Shown here piece by piece: positions 1 through 8,468 of a DNA stretch of 64,000 nucleotides. The notes beneath the pieces are model-generated. The model was not told the origin of the DNA. It did not search any database and saw only the letters and a list, made by a program, of their open reading frames with translations. The DNA comes from Aldehydirespirator sp965117015 (GTDB lineage Bacteria > Actinomycetota > Acidimicrobiia > Acidimicrobiales > Aldehydirespiratoraceae): the NCBI GenBank assembly GCA_965117015.1, contig OZ220747.1:1922001-1986000 (forward strand), read 5' to 3'. A program made the position numbers and the translations under genes. How positions within the stretch are numbered: the stretch's first letter is position 1; each line of letters opens with the position of its first letter.

Positions 1-1
1 C

Positions 2-235
2 GAGGGCGATGTCGCGGTGTTCGAGATCGAGGCCAGCTCGTTCTGCCACCAGATGGTGCGTTCGCTGGTAGCCCTGCTGGTGTCGGTGGGTCTGGGCCGG
101 CACAAGCCCTCCGACGTGGGCGCGATCATCGCGGCCCGCGACCGCGGCGCGGCGCCCTCCCCGGCCCCTCCCGCTGGCCTCGTGCTCTGGGCCGCCCTCT
201 ACGACCGCCACATACCGGGATCCGAGCCGTTGTGA
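2..235 (+). CDS. truA: tRNA pseudouridine synthase TruA, C-terminal fragment (cut by window start)
   Basis: This is the last 77 codons of a gene that begins before the window. The visible part has the TruA C-terminal signature, SFCHQMVRSLVALLVSVG, followed by the usual short tail, and ends at TGA 233-235. TruA converts uridines 38-40 of tRNA anticodon arms to pseudouridine. The catalytic aspartate lies upstream and cannot be checked. The position just before rplM-rpsI is the common actinobacterial order, which supports the call. Confidence 0.85.
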   Translation, partial: EGDVAVFEIEASSFCHQMVRSLVALLVSVGLGRHKPSDVGAIIAARDRGAAPSPAPPAGLVLWAALYDRHIPGSEPL

Positions 236-351
236 CGGGTTGCGGAGATTGTCGTTTGCCGGGTCCGGTCCTAGCCTGAGATGCCGGTCTGTGCGACGGC
301 CCGGACTGACGGCGCGGGCCCCAGCCGAACGACTAACCGACGGGAGCGAAC

Positions 352-798
<447 letters not shown>

Positions 799-811
799 GG
801 TGATCTGAAGA

Positions 812-1204
812 ATGACAGCACCACTCGTTCAAGCAACCGGACGCCGCAAGCGGTCCGTAGCCCGAGTCCGGCTCCGGACCGGGGCCGGGACGATCACGAT
901 AAACGGCCGCACGGCCGAGGATTACTTCCCGTCGCGAACCCACCAGATGCTGATTGCCGAACCGTTGACCGCGACGGCCACCGAGGGGCGCTACGACGTG
1001 GACGCCACCATTCACGGCGGAGGGTCCAGCGGTCAGGCCGGTGCGCTTCGCCTGGGCATCTCCCGGGGTCTGGTCGAGGTGGAGCCCGAGTTGCGGGACA
1101 CGCTCAAGAGGGGCGGCTACCTCACACGCGACCCGCGCAAGAAGGAAGCGAAGAAGTACGGCCTCAAGAAGGCACGCAAGGCACCGCAGTACAGCAAGCG
1201 CTGA
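812..1204 (+). CDS. rpsI: 30S ribosomal protein S9
   Basis: The product has 130 residues and contains the S9 hallmarks: an early GRRKRSVARVRLR stretch, GGGSSGQAGALRLGISRGL in the middle, and the basic C terminus ending in QYSKR, whose last arginine contacts P-site tRNA in known ribosome structures. The start is ATG at 812, 13 bases after rplM, with the rplM stop and a GAGGTGATCTGAAGA stretch serving as the ribosome-binding region. It forms the L13-S9 operon with rplM. Confidence 0.97.
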   Translation: MTAPLVQATGRRKRSVARVRLRTGAGTITINGRTAEDYFPSRTHQMLIAEPLTATATEGRYDVDATIHGGGSSGQAGALRLGISRGLVEVEPELRDTLKRGGYLTRDPRKKEAKKYGLKKARKAPQYSKR

Positions 1205-1286
1205 GCGCGGGACGCCACTCCGGCATCCTGCGAGCGCGCCCGAGTCTGCCCATGCCGGTCCGCGGCGACCCGGCTGAAGAGCAGCC

Positions 1287-2696
1287 ATGACCCTGACCTT
1301 CGGCACCGACGGCGTGCGTGGCGACGCCCGCAGCGAGCTGACCCCGAAGTTCGTCGAGGCGCTGGGGCGGGCTGCGGCCGGGGTACTGGGCGCCGGGCAG
1401 TTCGCCATCGGGCGCGACACACGGATCTCGGGACCGATCCTCGCGGAGGCGCTCTGCCGGGGTGTGCAGCGCGCCGGGGGATCAGCCGTCGACCTCGGTG
1501 TGGTTCCGACTCCGGCGGTGGCCCGCTGGTGCGACGATCAGCGAGTCGCAGGAGCGATGGTCTCGGCGTCGCACAACCCATGGCACGACAACGGCGTGAA
1601 GCTGTTCGCGCCCGGAGGCCGCAAGCTGAGCGATGAGGCTCAGCATCAGATCGAACGGCGCCTGAGTGCCATGCTCCACGACTCCGGTTCGGTCGCCGCG
1701 ACGGAGTCGGATGCCGCCGCGGCGACCGGCGGCGCGGGATCGACCCGGGACGGAGCGACGCAGGGCCCGGCCGCCGTGCCGGGCGCGGCCGTGGGGGAGG
1801 AGGCCCGCCGCCGCCACGTCCGATCGGTCGCGGCGAGCGTCGAGGGCCGCGACCTGGACGGGCTGCGCATCGTGGTCGATCCAGCCAACGGCGCTGCCTA
1901 TGAGATCGGCCCCGAGTGTCTGCGCACATTGGGAGCGGCCGTCGAGACGATCCACGCCGAGCCCGACGGCTACAACATCAACGATGGCTGTGGATCGCTT
2001 CACCCCGAGAGCCTCCAGGCCGCGGTGGTGTCGTCCGGCGCCGATGCCGGTCTCGCCTTCGACGGCGACGCCGACCGGGTGCTGGCCGTAGACCACGCGG
2101 GAGCGCTCATCGACGGCGACCAGATCCTGGCGGTGTGCGCCATCGACCGGGTCCGGCGCGGGCGGCTGGCCGGCAACGCGGTGGTGGTCACGGTGATGGC
2201 CAATCTTGGCCTTCGCCGGGCCATGGCCTCCCACGGGATCGGCGTGGAGGAGACGCCCGTCGGCGACCGCCACGTGCTGAGCGCCCTGGAGGATCGGGGC
2301 CTGGTGCTGGGCGGCGAGCAGTCGGGGCATCTGATCTTCCGCGATCTGGCCACTACCGGCGACGGCCTGCTGACCGCGGTGCAGCTGCTGGACACGCTCA
2401 AGCGCTCGGGCCGGAGCCTGCGCGACCTCGCGGCCGCGGCCATGACCCGCATGCCGCAGGTGCTGGTGGGCGTGCCGTTGCCGGACGGGCCCGGGCCCGC
2501 AGACCTCGCCGCGGCTCTCGGTCCGATCGCGGCCGGTGCCGCGGCCCGCCTCGGCGACACCGGCCGGGTGCTGGTTCGTCCATCGGGTACCGAGCCCCTG
2601 ATCCGGGTGATGGTCGAGGCTCTGGACGTCGATACGGCCCGCGCCGAGGCCGACCGGCTCTCCGCGGCAGTCGAGGCGGTGCTGTCGTGCCCGTAG
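1287..2696 (+). CDS. glmM: Phosphoglucosamine mutase
   Basis: GlmM interconverts glucosamine-6-P and glucosamine-1-P on the route to UDP-GlcNAc for peptidoglycan. The 469-residue product shows the ordered signatures of the alpha-D-phosphohexomutase family: FGTDGVRG at the N terminus, the phosphoserine loop MVSASHNPWHDNG near residue 93, the metal loop FDGDADR near residue 255, GGEQSGH near 340, and the phosphate-binding RPSGTEP near 430. It is slightly longer than usual (about 445) because of an Ala/Gly-rich low-complexity insertion around residues 135-175. It lies 82 bases after rpsI and is followed by glmS, the previous enzyme of the same pathway. Confidence 0.95.
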   Translation: MTLTFGTDGVRGDARSELTPKFVEALGRAAAGVLGAGQFAIGRDTRISGPILAEALCRGVQRAGGSAVDLGVVPTPAVARWCDDQRVAGAMVSASHNPWHDNGVKLFAPGGRKLSDEAQHQIERRLSAMLHDSGSVAATESDAAAATGGAGSTRDGATQGPAAVPGAAVGEEARRRHVRSVAASVEGRDLDGLRIVVDPANGAAYEIGPECLRTLGAAVETIHAEPDGYNINDGCGSLHPESLQAAVVSSGADAGLAFDGDADRVLAVDHAGALIDGDQILAVCAIDRVRRGRLAGNAVVVTVMANLGLRRAMASHGIGVEETPVGDRHVLSALEDRGLVLGGEQSGHLIFRDLATTGDGLLTAVQLLDTLKRSGRSLRDLAAAAMTRMPQVLVGVPLPDGPGPADLAAALGPIAAGAAARLGDTGRVLVRPSGTEPLIRVMVEALDVDTARAEADRLSAAVEAVLSCP

Positions 2697-2738
2697 CGGG
2701 CGAGGCTCGCCGCGAGGGCATGGGCTGGCTCACGCCCC

Positions 2739-2788
2739 GAAATTGGCGACGTCTTGGCCCCTACAGGCACGTTTTCCGCACCAATTTC
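2739..2788. repeat. Inverted-repeat element, class 3 copy (glmM-glmS gap)
   Basis: GAAATTGG (2739-2746) pairs with CCAATTTC (2781-2788), 50 bases end to end, in the 129-base gap before glmS. Its length and AATTGG-type arms resemble the elements at 6293, 6364, 8230, 8302 and 8374, but the interior differs from both other classes. The right arm ends 37 bases before the glmS ATG, so it could also affect glmS expression as a transcript hairpin. Confidence 0.6.
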
Positions 2789-2825
2789 TTGAAGGACTTC
2801 GCGATGGCGGGAGTTCTGGCCTGAC

Positions 2826-5800
2826 ATGTGCGGGATAGTTGCCATCGTGCGCCGCCCGTCGACGCGGCCGGTCCCCAGCGCCGCCGACGTGGCCGGCACG
2901 GTCGAGGCGGCCGTGACCGCCCTGTCGGACGGCGCCGACGTGGCCGGGGGGCGTCTGGGGGACCTTGCGCAACAACTGGAACCCGCGGCCGAGCGGCTGC
3001 ATGCGGCCAACAAGCTGTTGAGCGGCGTACCCGGCTTGCGCCTCCTGCTCGAGTCACCAGAGGTGGCCGACACTCTCAGGGACCTCATCGACTCCGCGAC
3101 CGCTTCGGTGGCCGCCCTGGAGGCCCGACTTGATGCCGACACGTCGCTCGACCCCGCCGAACTGGAGCATCTCAATGAGCATCTGGTGCGAGTCCGTGAC
3201 GGCCTGTGGGCTCTCGGACGGGATCGGCTGGGAGCCTCGCACTCAGTATCGAAGTTGCTTGCCGGAGCACAGCTGACTGTCGGTTCGTCGCCGGCCGCGG
3301 TCGAGGCATACCTGTCCATCCACCAGGTGCTGACCGCACTGGACCGGCTCGAAGTGCGCGGCCGCGACTCAGCCGGGCTGCACCTGCTGGTCAGCGGCCA
3401 CGGACTCGACCGCGACGATCCCGTCGTGGCCGCGGCCTTGGAGCACCGCGGCCAGGACTCGTCGTTCGGCTCGGGCTCGGTGCGCGTCGTCGACGGCGTG
3501 CTCAGCATCGTCCACAAGACGGCGGCCGAGATAGGCGAACTGGGCGACAACACCGCGGCCCTGCGGGCCGCGGTGGCCTCTGACCGGCTGCTGGCCGCCG
3601 CGCTGGCCTCCGCCGATGCCCGCGTGCTCGTGCTGGCCCACACCCGCTGGGCCTCTGTGGGCATCATCTCCGAGGCGAACGCTCATCCGCTCAACAGCGA
3701 GGTGCTCGGTGAGCACACCCCATACGTGATCGGGGCCATCAACGGGGACGTGGACAACTACGCCGAACTGTTCGACGCGGCCGGCGTCCGGGTACCGCCC
3801 GCGATCACTACCGACTCCAAGACGGTGCCCGCTCTGATGGGCCGCCGCCTGGCCGAGGGTCTGGGGTCCGGCGAGGCGTTCCGGCGCACCGTGGCCGAGT
3901 GCGAGGGCTCGGTGGCCGTGGCCGTCTGCACCGCGGGCTCGCCCGACCGTCTGCAGCTCGCGCTGAGAGGCAGCGGCCAGGCCCTCTACGTCGGGCTCGC
4001 CGATGACGCCTTCATCGTGGCCAGCGAGCCCTACGGAGTGGTGGAGGAGACATCCGAGTATCTCCGCATGGACGGCGAGGTTGTCGCCGGCAGCGCCGAT
4101 CCCAGCACCGGCCGGGGCCAGATTGTCGAGCTCGACGGCAGCCGGGCCGGCCTGATCGAAGGGGTGTCCCGGCATTCATACGACGGCACGCCGCTCCCGG
4201 TGGAGCCCGGCGAGACGTCGACCGCGTCCATCACCACCAGGGACATCGACCGCGGTGATCACCGCCACTACCTGCTGAAGGAGATCGGTGAGGCTCCGGC
4301 ATCGTTCCGCAAGACGCTGCGGGGCAGGATCGTCGACACTGCGGACGGTCCGGGCCTGTCGATCGGCCCGGAGACACTGCCCGAATCGGTCCGGTCCGGG
4401 TTGCGGGACGGGTCGGTGTCGGTGGTCCTGGCCATCGGCCAGGGGACTGCGGCAGTGGCGGGGGAGAGCTTCGCCCGATGCCTCCGGACCCTGCTGGCCG
4501 ATGCCGGGGGCGCGGGGGCCCTCGATGTGACGGCGCTGCCGGCCACAGAGCTGTCGGCCTTCCACCTGCAGGCCGACATGTCCGACACGCTGGTGGTCGC
4601 GATCTCGCAGTCGGGCACCACCACCGACACCAACCGCACCGTCGACCTGGTGCGGGCCAGAGGCGGATCGGTGGTGGCCGTAGTCAACCGCCGCAACAGC
4701 GACCTGACCGACCGGGCCGATGGCGTCCTGTACACCTCCGATGGCCGCGACGTGGAGATGAGCGTGGCCTCCACCAAGGCGTTCTACTCCCAGGTGGCCG
4801 CGGGCTGCCTGCTGGCCGTGGCCGTGGCGGGCGAGGTTGCCGGTGAGGGCGCCGCGGCATCGCGGCGCGGTCTCCTCGAGTCGCTTCGGGCCATGCCTTC
4901 AGTGCTGGAGGAGGTCCTGGAGCGGCGGGCTGCCATAGGCGAGGCGGCTCGCCGTCTCGCTCCGGGCCGGCGCCATTGGGCGGTGGTGGGCAACGGGCCC
5001 AACCAGGTGGCCGCCCGCGAGGTGCGCATCAAGCTCTCGGAACTGTGCTACATGTCGATCTCGGCCGACGCGACCGAGGACAAGAAGCACATCGACCTGT
5101 CGGCCGAGCCCCTGGTGCTGGTGTGTGCGGCGGGGCTGTCGGGCTCGGTGGCCGACGATGTGGCCAAGGAGGTGGCCATCTTCGGTGCCCATCGGGCCGC
5201 GCCGGTCGTGGTGGCCGACGACGGCGACACCCGGTTCGAGGGCGCGTCGGCGGTGCTCCCGGTGCCGAAGGTGGATCCTCGGCTGGCCTTCCTGCCCGCC
5301 ACCATGGTGGGCCACCTCTTCGGCTACGAGGCCGCCCTGGCCATCGACGCCGGAGCCCAGCCCCTGCGAGAGGCCCGAGCGGCCATCGAGGCCGCCGCGG
5401 CCCGTCCGGACAGCACGGCGGAGGACGTCCTGAGCCTGGCCCTTCCCACGTTGCGGCAGAGCAGCGCCGCCTTCTCGGCCGGTCTGCAGCGCGGCGACTA
5501 CAACGGACACCTGGAGGCGTCCACCGCGGTGCGAATCGTCACGCTGATGCGCTACGCCATCGGGCTGGCGCCGCTGGACGGATACGAACTGGAATCGGGC
5601 CGGATCGGCACTCCCGAGGCGGTGATCGATGACCTCGAGGCCGCGCTGAGCGTCGGGATCGATGAGTTGACCCGCCCGGTCGATGCCATCCGCCATCAGG
5701 CCAAGACCGTTACCGTCGGCATCTCGCGTTCGGACCAGACGCTGCTGGAAGCGCCGCTCATCCAGGCCGCACTGGCCACAGGCGCACCCAGGGACAATCT

Positions 5801-6287
5801 CTCCTACTCCACCGTCCGGGCTCTGGCCGATCTCAGCCCGGCGGTGGCCGAGGTGGTGGGCCACACCCGCTACCGCCTGGACGGGCTGGATCAGATTGCC
5901 GTCGTCGACCAGGGCGGCATCGCGACTCAGATCACCTCGCGCACGGCTTCTGTCCCTTCACTGACCGGCAGCAAGCGCCGGGTGGCGGGAGAGCGCCGGG
6001 TGCTTGCCGCCCGGGGCCGCCACGACGGGCGCACGGTCGTGTTCGTCCCGGAGGTGGCGGCGGGCGCCACCGTGGGCATCACCCTGCTGCACGTCCGCTT
6101 CGAGGATTCCCTCCCGGCCCCGGTGGCCCGAAGCGTCCTGCAGGGGTACCGCAATCGCTACTCGGAGCTGCGCGACGCGGTCACCGAGACCGAGCCCGCC
6201 TTCGACGAGGATCGACTGGCCGAGATCGCGGTGGTCGATCTGCTGACCGCCCCCATCGGAGACCTGGCCGACCACTGGCGTACGTAG
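2826..6287 (+). CDS. glmS: Very large glucosamine-fructose-6-phosphate aminotransferase-like protein
   Basis: The 1153-residue product is about twice the length of standard GlmS (about 610). Glutaminase elements are present: the N-terminal Cys2 in MCGIV, RGRDSAG at 178-184, HTRWASVG at 272, INGDVDNY at 305 and TDSKT soon after. About 165 extra residues sit between MCGIVAIV and RGRDSAG. Two SIS domains follow; the first has SQSGTTTDTN near 594. The second keeps E732, K736, E739 and H755, with spacing identical to E. coli E481, K485, E488 and H504. The usual C-terminal LAKSVTVE tail is not seen; instead the protein continues about 400 residues past H755 with sequence I do not recognise. The pathway context (glmM upstream, acpS and alr downstream) supports glucosamine-6-P synthesis. 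Whether the extensions are regulatory or catalytic is unknown. Confidence 0.88.
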   Translation: MCGIVAIVRRPSTRPVPSAADVAGTVEAAVTALSDGADVAGGRLGDLAQQLEPAAERLHAANKLLSGVPGLRLLLESPEVADTLRDLIDSATASVAALEARLDADTSLDPAELEHLNEHLVRVRDGLWALGRDRLGASHSVSKLLAGAQLTVGSSPAAVEAYLSIHQVLTALDRLEVRGRDSAGLHLLVSGHGLDRDDPVVAAALEHRGQDSSFGSGSVRVVDGVLSIVHKTAAEIGELGDNTAALRAAVASDRLLAAALASADARVLVLAHTRWASVGIISEANAHPLNSEVLGEHTPYVIGAINGDVDNYAELFDAAGVRVPPAITTDSKTVPALMGRRLAEGLGSGEAFRRTVAECEGSVAVAVCTAGSPDRLQLALRGSGQALYVGLADDAFIVASEPYGVVEETSEYLRMDGEVVAGSADPSTGRGQIVELDGSRAGLIEGVSRHSYDGTPLPVEPGETSTASITTRDIDRGDHRHYLLKEIGEAPASFRKTLRGRIVDTADGPGLSIGPETLPESVRSGLRDGSVSVVLAIGQGTAAVAGESFARCLRTLLADAGGAGALDVTALPATELSAFHLQADMSDTLVVAISQSGTTTDTNRTVDLVRARGGSVVAVVNRRNSDLTDRADGVLYTSDGRDVEMSVASTKAFYSQVAAGCLLAVAVAGEVAGEGAAASRRGLLESLRAMPSVLEEVLERRAAIGEAARRLAPGRRHWAVVGNGPNQVAAREVRIKLSELCYMSISADATEDKKHIDLSAEPLVLVCAAGLSGSVADDVAKEVAIFGAHRAAPVVVADDGDTRFEGASAVLPVPKVDPRLAFLPATMVGHLFGYEAALAIDAGAQPLREARAAIEAAAARPDSTAEDVLSLALPTLRQSSAAFSAGLQRGDYNGHLEASTAVRIVTLMRYAIGLAPLDGYELESGRIGTPEAVIDDLEAALSVGIDELTRPVDAIRHQAKTVTVGISRSDQTLLEAPLIQAALATGAPRDNLSYSTVRALADLSPAVAEVVGHTRYRLDGLDQIAVVDQGGIATQITSRTASVPSLTGSKRRVAGERRVLAARGRHDGRTVVFVPEVAAGATVGITLLHVRFEDSLPAPVARSVLQGYRNRYSELRDAVTETEPAFDEDRLAEIAVVDLLTAPIGDLADHWRT

Positions 6288-6292
6288 CCCGC

Positions 6293-6339
6293 GAATTGGC
6301 AGCACTTTGCACGGTATGCGTGCGTTGTGCTGCCAATTC
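6293..6339. repeat. Inverted-repeat element, class 1 copy A
   Basis: A perfect 13-bp stem, GAATTGGCAGCAC (6293-6305) against GTGCTGCCAATTC (6327-6339), encloses a core containing TGCACGGTATGCGTGCG, which can form a second inner stem (GCAC/GTGC). It starts 5 bases after the glmS stop. Copy B begins 71 bases later with a nearly identical core. Confidence 0.85.
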
Positions 6340-6363
6340 CAGGGACAGGTGAGAGCTCTCGGC

Positions 6364-6410
6364 GAATTGGCAGCGTTTTGCACGGTATGCGTGCGTTGTG
6401 CTGCCAGTTC
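6364..6410. repeat. Inverted-repeat element, class 1 copy B
   Basis: GAATTGGCAGC (6364-6374) pairs with GCTGCCAGTTC (6400-6410), with one mismatch in the right arm. The core (TTTTGCACGGTATGCGTGCG) matches copy A at 6293 and copy F at 8374. It lies in the gap before acpS and ends about 45 bases before the proposed start. The 24-25 bases between copies A and B are not similar to the spacers of the 8.2-kb array. Confidence 0.85.
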
Positions 6411-6455
6411 CCGCAGCGGCGAGACCACGCCGGGTGTGTAGGTATCGTTGTGCGG

Positions 6456-6863
6456 GTGACCGAGGGCGCCAGCGGCCTCTCCAATGCCGCGGTTGTGGGA
6501 ATCGGGACAGACTTGGTCGACGTCGACCGGTTCCGCACCGTGCTCCGGCGGCGACCGTCGGTGGCCGACCGGCTGTTCACCGCCGGTGAGCGGACCTACG
6601 CGGAGCAGGCCGCCGATCCGGCCGTCCGGCTGGCGGCGAGATTCGCTGCCAAGGAAGCAACCCTCAAGGCTCTCGGCTATGGCCTCGGCGGCATGCGCAT
6701 GGCTGACATCGAGGTGGTCCGGGCCGACGATGGCCGACCCGAGCTGGTGCTGCACGGCGACGCGAGCTCCACAGCGGCCGGCCACGGCGTCAGCCGTTGG
6801 CTTATCTCCCTGTCACACACCGACCATCTCGCCCAGGCGACCGTCGTCGCGCTGAAACAGTGA
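6456..6863 (+). CDS. acpS: Holo-[acyl-carrier-protein] synthase
   Basis: AcpS transfers phosphopantetheine from CoA to the serine of acyl carrier protein. The family motifs are visible: GIGTDLVDVDRF near the N terminus with the metal aspartate, FAAKEATLKALG in the middle, and ISLSHTDHLAQATVVAL at the end. At about 135 residues it is of normal size. The start is uncertain: in-frame GTG codons occur at 6450, 6456 and 6495. The last lies immediately before GIGTDL and would give the most family-like N terminus, but 6456 keeps a little more upstream sequence. The stop overlaps the GTG of the next gene by four bases, implying coupled translation. Confidence 0.9.
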   Translation: MTEGASGLSNAAVVGIGTDLVDVDRFRTVLRRRPSVADRLFTAGERTYAEQAADPAVRLAARFAAKEATLKALGYGLGGMRMADIEVVRADDGRPELVLHGDASSTAAGHGVSRWLISLSHTDHLAQATVVALKQ

Positions 6864-8209
6864 TCCCGGTCGTTACGCCGGCGCGGATGGCTGAGATCGA
6901 CGCCGCCGCGCCCGAGCCGACCGAGGTGCTGATCGAGCGGGCCGGAGCGGCTGCGGCTCGGGCCGCGGTCGAGGTGATGGGCGGACGGCTCGGACGGCGG
7001 GTCGTGGTGCTGGCCGGTCCCGGCAACAACGGCGCCGACGGAAGGGATGCTGCCCGCCGGATGCGCCGGCGCGGGGCGCGGGTTCGCGTCTTCTCCGCCA
7101 TCGATGCTCCCGAGACACTGCCGGCCGCCGACCTCTACATCGACGCGGCCTTCGGCACGGGCCTGTCAAGGCCCTACACCCCGCCGCAGAGGGGCCGGCC
7201 CGACGCGCCGGTGCTGGCCGTCGACATACCCAGCGGTCTCGACGGCCTGACCGGCCAGTCACTGGGCGGCCCGGTGTGGCCGGCACGGCGCACGGTCACC
7301 TTCGCGGCACTCAAGCCGGGCCTGCTGTTCGGCGAGGGTCCGGCCGCATGCGGGGAGGTGGGCGTCTCCGACATAGGTCTCGCACTCAGAGCCGACGACC
7401 TCGATGGCTGCTCCTTGATGACCGACGCCGACATCGAGTCACTGCCCGCGGGCACCGGCGCCACCCACAAGTGGCACTCCGCCGCTTTGGTGGTGGCCGG
7501 CTCGCCGGGAATGGGCGGCGCCGCCGCGCTGGCGTGCGAGGCCGCCGTGCGCAGCGGGGCCCGCATGATCCACCTCAGCACCTCCGCCGAGGCAGGCACG
7601 GTCTCGTTCATCGAAGCGGTGCGATCCGAGCCGCCCCTGGCGGTGGATGCGGACCGCTTCGCAGTGTGTGCAGCCGGGCCAGGCCTGGGCACCGGCGAGC
7701 TGGCTGCGAAGCGGCTCGCCGACGCCTTGGCGCTCGACTTGCCCACGGTGATCGACGCCGACGGGCTGCGCCTGCTGCACGACCCCGCGGTTGCGGCTGC
7801 CATGGACCAGTGCCGGAGCCGCTCAGTTCCCGTCGTGCTCACCCCGCACGACGCCGAGTTGGAGGCGGTGACGGGCGCCAGGCCTGGGCCGGACCGTATC
7901 GCCGCAGCCAGAGCCGCCGCGGCACAGACCCAAGCCGTCGTACTGCTCAAGGGCGGCCCCACCGTGGTCGCGGACCCGCACGGACGGGCCAGGATCGTTT
8001 CCAGCGGCGACTCCCGGCTGGCCTCGGCCGGCACCGGCGACGTCCTCACAGGCATGATCGCGGGTCGCCTGGCCGCCTTCGGGTCACAGCGCCTGCTTCA
8101 CCGGGTGGCGGAAGCCGCCCACCTCCACGGAAGGGCCGCCTCCGCGGTCGAAGGCGCCCGTCTCATAGCCAGCGACCTTGTTGGCACCCTGCCAGAGGTC
8201 ACGCCATGA
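6860..8209 (+). CDS. nnr: Bifunctional NAD(P)H-hydrate epimerase / ADP-dependent NAD(P)H-hydrate dehydratase
   Basis: The enzyme repairs hydrated NAD(P)H. The N-terminal YjeF-type epimerase domain (about residues 1-190) contains VVLAGPGNNGADGRDAARR and VDIPSGLDG. The C-terminal ribokinase-like dehydratase domain (about 205-449) contains KWHSAALVVAGSPGMGGAA, TPHDAELEAVTG and the ATP/ADP-site LASAGTGDVLTGMIAG. The fused architecture and 449-residue length fit bacterial Nnr. GTG at 6860 overlaps the acpS stop as GTGA, and acpS-nnr-alr is a common actinobacterial order. Its own downstream gap holds the tandem repeat array at 8230-8420. Confidence 0.93.
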   Translation: MIPVVTPARMAEIDAAAPEPTEVLIERAGAAAARAAVEVMGGRLGRRVVVLAGPGNNGADGRDAARRMRRRGARVRVFSAIDAPETLPAADLYIDAAFGTGLSRPYTPPQRGRPDAPVLAVDIPSGLDGLTGQSLGGPVWPARRTVTFAALKPGLLFGEGPAACGEVGVSDIGLALRADDLDGCSLMTDADIESLPAGTGATHKWHSAALVVAGSPGMGGAAALACEAAVRSGARMIHLSTSAEAGTVSFIEAVRSEPPLAVDADRFAVCAAGPGLGTGELAAKRLADALALDLPTVIDADGLRLLHDPAVAAAMDQCRSRSVPVVLTPHDAELEAVTGARPGPDRIAAARAAAAQTQAVVLLKGGPTVVADPHGRARIVSSGDSRLASAGTGDVLTGMIAGRLAAFGSQRLLHRVAEAAHLHGRAASAVEGARLIASDLVGTLPEVTP

Positions 8210-8229
8210 GCAGGTTGGCGCCGCTTCGC

Positions 8230-8420
8230 GAATTGGCAGCTGTGGAGGCCGGTTTGGGCGCTGGGCGCTGCCAATTCGGTATGGGGTGGCCGCTGTCTGG
8301 TGAATTGGCAGCTGTGGAGGCCGGTTTGGGCGCTGGGCGCTGCCAGTTCGGTGCGGGGTGGCCGCTGTCTGGTGAATTGGCAGTGTTGTGCACGGTATGC
8401 ATGCGTTGTGCTGCCAATTC
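8230..8420. repeat. Tandem array of three inverted-repeat elements (copies D, E, F), 72-bp period
   Basis: Copy D (8230-8277) and copy E (8302-8349) share the core TGTGGAGGCCGGTTTGGGCG and are followed by 24-base spacers that differ at only two positions, so the unit of 72 bases is tandemly duplicated. Copy F (8374-8420) keeps the arms (GAATTGGCAG / CTGCCAATTC) but has the other core, the one found at 6293 and 6364. E carries one mismatch in its right arm (GCTGCCAGTTC). The array fills most of the 259-base gap between nnr and alr. Confidence 0.88.
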
Positions 8421-8468
8421 GGCGCGACGGTCGGCTTGCTGGCGACCTACGGTGAGCAGGGTCGCGGC

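Noticed and set aside
2697..2825. glmS ribozyme upstream of glmS
   Set aside because: No catalytic core features are recognisable; the gap contains an inverted repeat of the local family instead.
8230..8420. CRISPR-like look of regularly spaced repeats
   Set aside because: Only three units occur, the spacers are nearly identical to each other rather than unique, the repeats are strongly palindromic, and there are no cas genes nearby.
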